Shown: piece after piece, positions 5,511-5,865 of the stretch
How the letters are laid out: each line of letters starts with the position of its first letter
Position numbering within the stretch: the first letter of the stretch is position 1
Source: UBA3071 sp965369635
GTDB taxonomy: Bacteria; Chloroflexota; Anaerolineae; UBA3071
Assembly (NCBI GenBank): GCA_965369635.1
Contig: CBDURC010000195.1
Location: 1-5,865 of the forward strand
Reading direction: 5' to 3'
Length of the DNA stretch: 5,865 nt
The notes under the pieces: generated by a model
Databases searched by the model: none
What the model saw: the letters and a program-made list of their open reading frames with translations, nothing else
What the model was told of the DNA's origin: nothing
Made by a program: the position numbers and the translations under genes

Positions 5511-5573
5511 ATGATGAGGTGGCCGCGTGTTTCTGGTGCAGGCGGCCACCCGCTGAAGGAGTGTACGAAATGA
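5511..5573 (+). CDS. Possible 20-residue leader peptide overlapping the next start codon
   Basis: ATG 5511 opens 20 codons (MMRWPRVSGAGGHPLKECTK) ending in TGA 5571-5573, which overlaps the next gene's ATG 5570-5572 as ATGA, the usual layout for translational coupling. AAGGAG (5494-5499) precedes it, but at 11 nt, wider than the 7-8 nt seen elsewhere in the window. A perfect 9-bp hairpin lies inside the frame. It may be a chance ORF; no family is recognised. Confidence 0.3.
   Translation: MMRWPRVSGAGGHPLKECTK
5518..5550 (+). promoter_or_regulatory. Perfect 9-bp hairpin just before the mini-protein ribosome binding site
   Basis: GGTGGCCGC (5518-5526) pairs with GCGGCCACC (5542-5550) around a 15-nt loop. 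It ends 5 nt before AAGGAG at 5556-5561. It could separate the AIM24-family message from the downstream gene or modulate ribosome access. No T-tract follows, so intrinsic termination is unlikely. Confidence 0.5.
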
Positions 5574-5773
5574 CCCGAAAGAAGCAGTCACCTGCGCAGT
5601 CACCTGTTATGAACGAGAGTGCCGCAAACAAGCCCCGCTGCGAGGACTGCCCTCTCAGGGCAAAGGCAGAGGCGAAGCCCAAGTCGTTGTTGGGCCGGCT
5701 TTGGTACTGGCACATCAAGTGGTGCCCAGGATGGAAAGCCTACCAGGAGTATCTGGCGCAGCAAGGGACCTAG
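5570..5773 (+). CDS. Conserved-looking 67-residue protein with Cys-x2-Cys...His-x3-Cys
   Basis: The start is set by AAGGAG (5556-5561), 8 nt before ATG 5570. The frame stays open upstream to 5519, but that stretch holds the hairpin. The first 22 residues are polar and probably disordered. The core is C24-E-D-C27 followed by PLRAKAEAKPKSLLGRLWYWHIKWCPGW, holding H48 and C52, and ending in an aromatic, amphipathic KAYQEYLAQ. C24, C27, H48 and C52 form a plausible four-ligand zinc (or other metal) site. The Trp-rich stretch W45, W47, W51, W55 is striking for so small a protein. I have a vague memory of similar CPLRAK...GRLWRWH...WCPGWK mini-proteins annotated as hypothetical in anaerobes, but cannot name a family. 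No signal peptide or membrane helix. It follows the AIM24-family gene and may be co-transcribed with it. Confidence 0.82.
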   Translation: MTRKKQSPAQSPVMNESAANKPRCEDCPLRAKAEAKPKSLLGRLWYWHIKWCPGWKAYQEYLAQQGT

Positions 5774-5793
5774 CTGGTTCCGTCATCGCGCCA

Positions 5794-5827
5794 GCGGTTC
5801 TTTTCGTCGAGTCAGTCGAAGGGCCGC
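5794..5827 (+). terminator. Hairpin after the mini-protein gene, weak terminator candidate
   Basis: GCGG (5794-5797) pairs with CCGC (5824-5827). Inside, CTTTTCG (5800-5806) pairs with CGAAGGG (5817-5823) including two G-U pairs, leaving a TT bulge and a 10-nt loop. It starts 21 nt after the stop codon. No run of T follows (AACTTACT), so efficiency as an intrinsic terminator is doubtful. Confidence 0.4.
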
Positions 5828-5848
5828 AACTTACTCGTGCGACGCTGT

Positions 5849-5861
5849 ATACCGGTGGTAT
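5849..5861. repeat. Short inverted repeat ATACC-GGT-GGTAT near the window end
   Basis: Perfect 5-bp arms around GGT. It shares the ATACC/GGTAT words with the inverted repeat at 820-839 and partly with the dyad at 4658-4680. No gene start is visible in 5774-5865. Confidence 0.3.
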
Positions 5862-5865
5862 CGTG

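Overview
The window is GC-rich bacterial DNA with every supported gene on the + strand. Translation starts follow one pattern: a GGAG-type Shine-Dalgarno 7-8 nt before the start codon (genes at 914, 3259, 4128, 4778 and 5570). Gene content and the GATACC/GGTATC-type and AGCGGAA-type intergenic repeats remind me of environmental Chloroflexota (Anaerolineae-like). That placement is a recollection, not a proof.

Left part (1-4050), sugar catabolism. In order: the 3' part of a class II fructose-bisphosphate-type aldolase (cut by the window edge), a xylose-isomerase-like TIM-barrel isomerase/epimerase, a PfkB-family sugar kinase whose C-terminal half recalls sulfofructose kinase YihV, and a P-loop kinase of the YggC/FrcK (uridine-kinase-like) type. 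Isomerase, kinase and aldolase together are the parts of a catabolic route that isomerises a sugar, phosphorylates it and splits it. Two unrelated kinase folds side by side is unusual. The substrate cannot be read from the sequence. Gaps of 92, about 246 and about 176 nt hold inverted repeats, so a single operon is possible but not shown.

Middle part (4051-4777). A strong hairpin follows the last kinase gene. Next is a small two-helix membrane protein gene with a good ribosome binding site whose frame is broken by exactly one extra nucleotide; it is too short and too broken to be found by simple ORF calling. About 320 nt without a credible gene follow, containing a 12-bp tandem duplication and a repeat-like hairpin. 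Then comes the best promoter of the window (TTGACA-17 nt-TACGAT), with a dyad over its -10 box and a stem-loop right at the predicted transcript start.

Right part (4778-5865). The promoter serves an AIM24-family (TIGR00266-like) protein gene. After it lie a possible 20-codon leader ORF containing a perfect 9-bp hairpin, then a 67-residue protein with a Cys-x2-Cys...His-x3-Cys pattern. The last 92 nt carry no gene start, only a hairpin and a short inverted repeat.

I see no tRNA, rRNA, CRISPR array, transposase or phage gene. The most interesting items are the frameshifted membrane mini-gene, the aldolase/isomerase/two-kinase set, the Cys/His mini-protein and the regulatory structure upstream of the AIM24-family gene.
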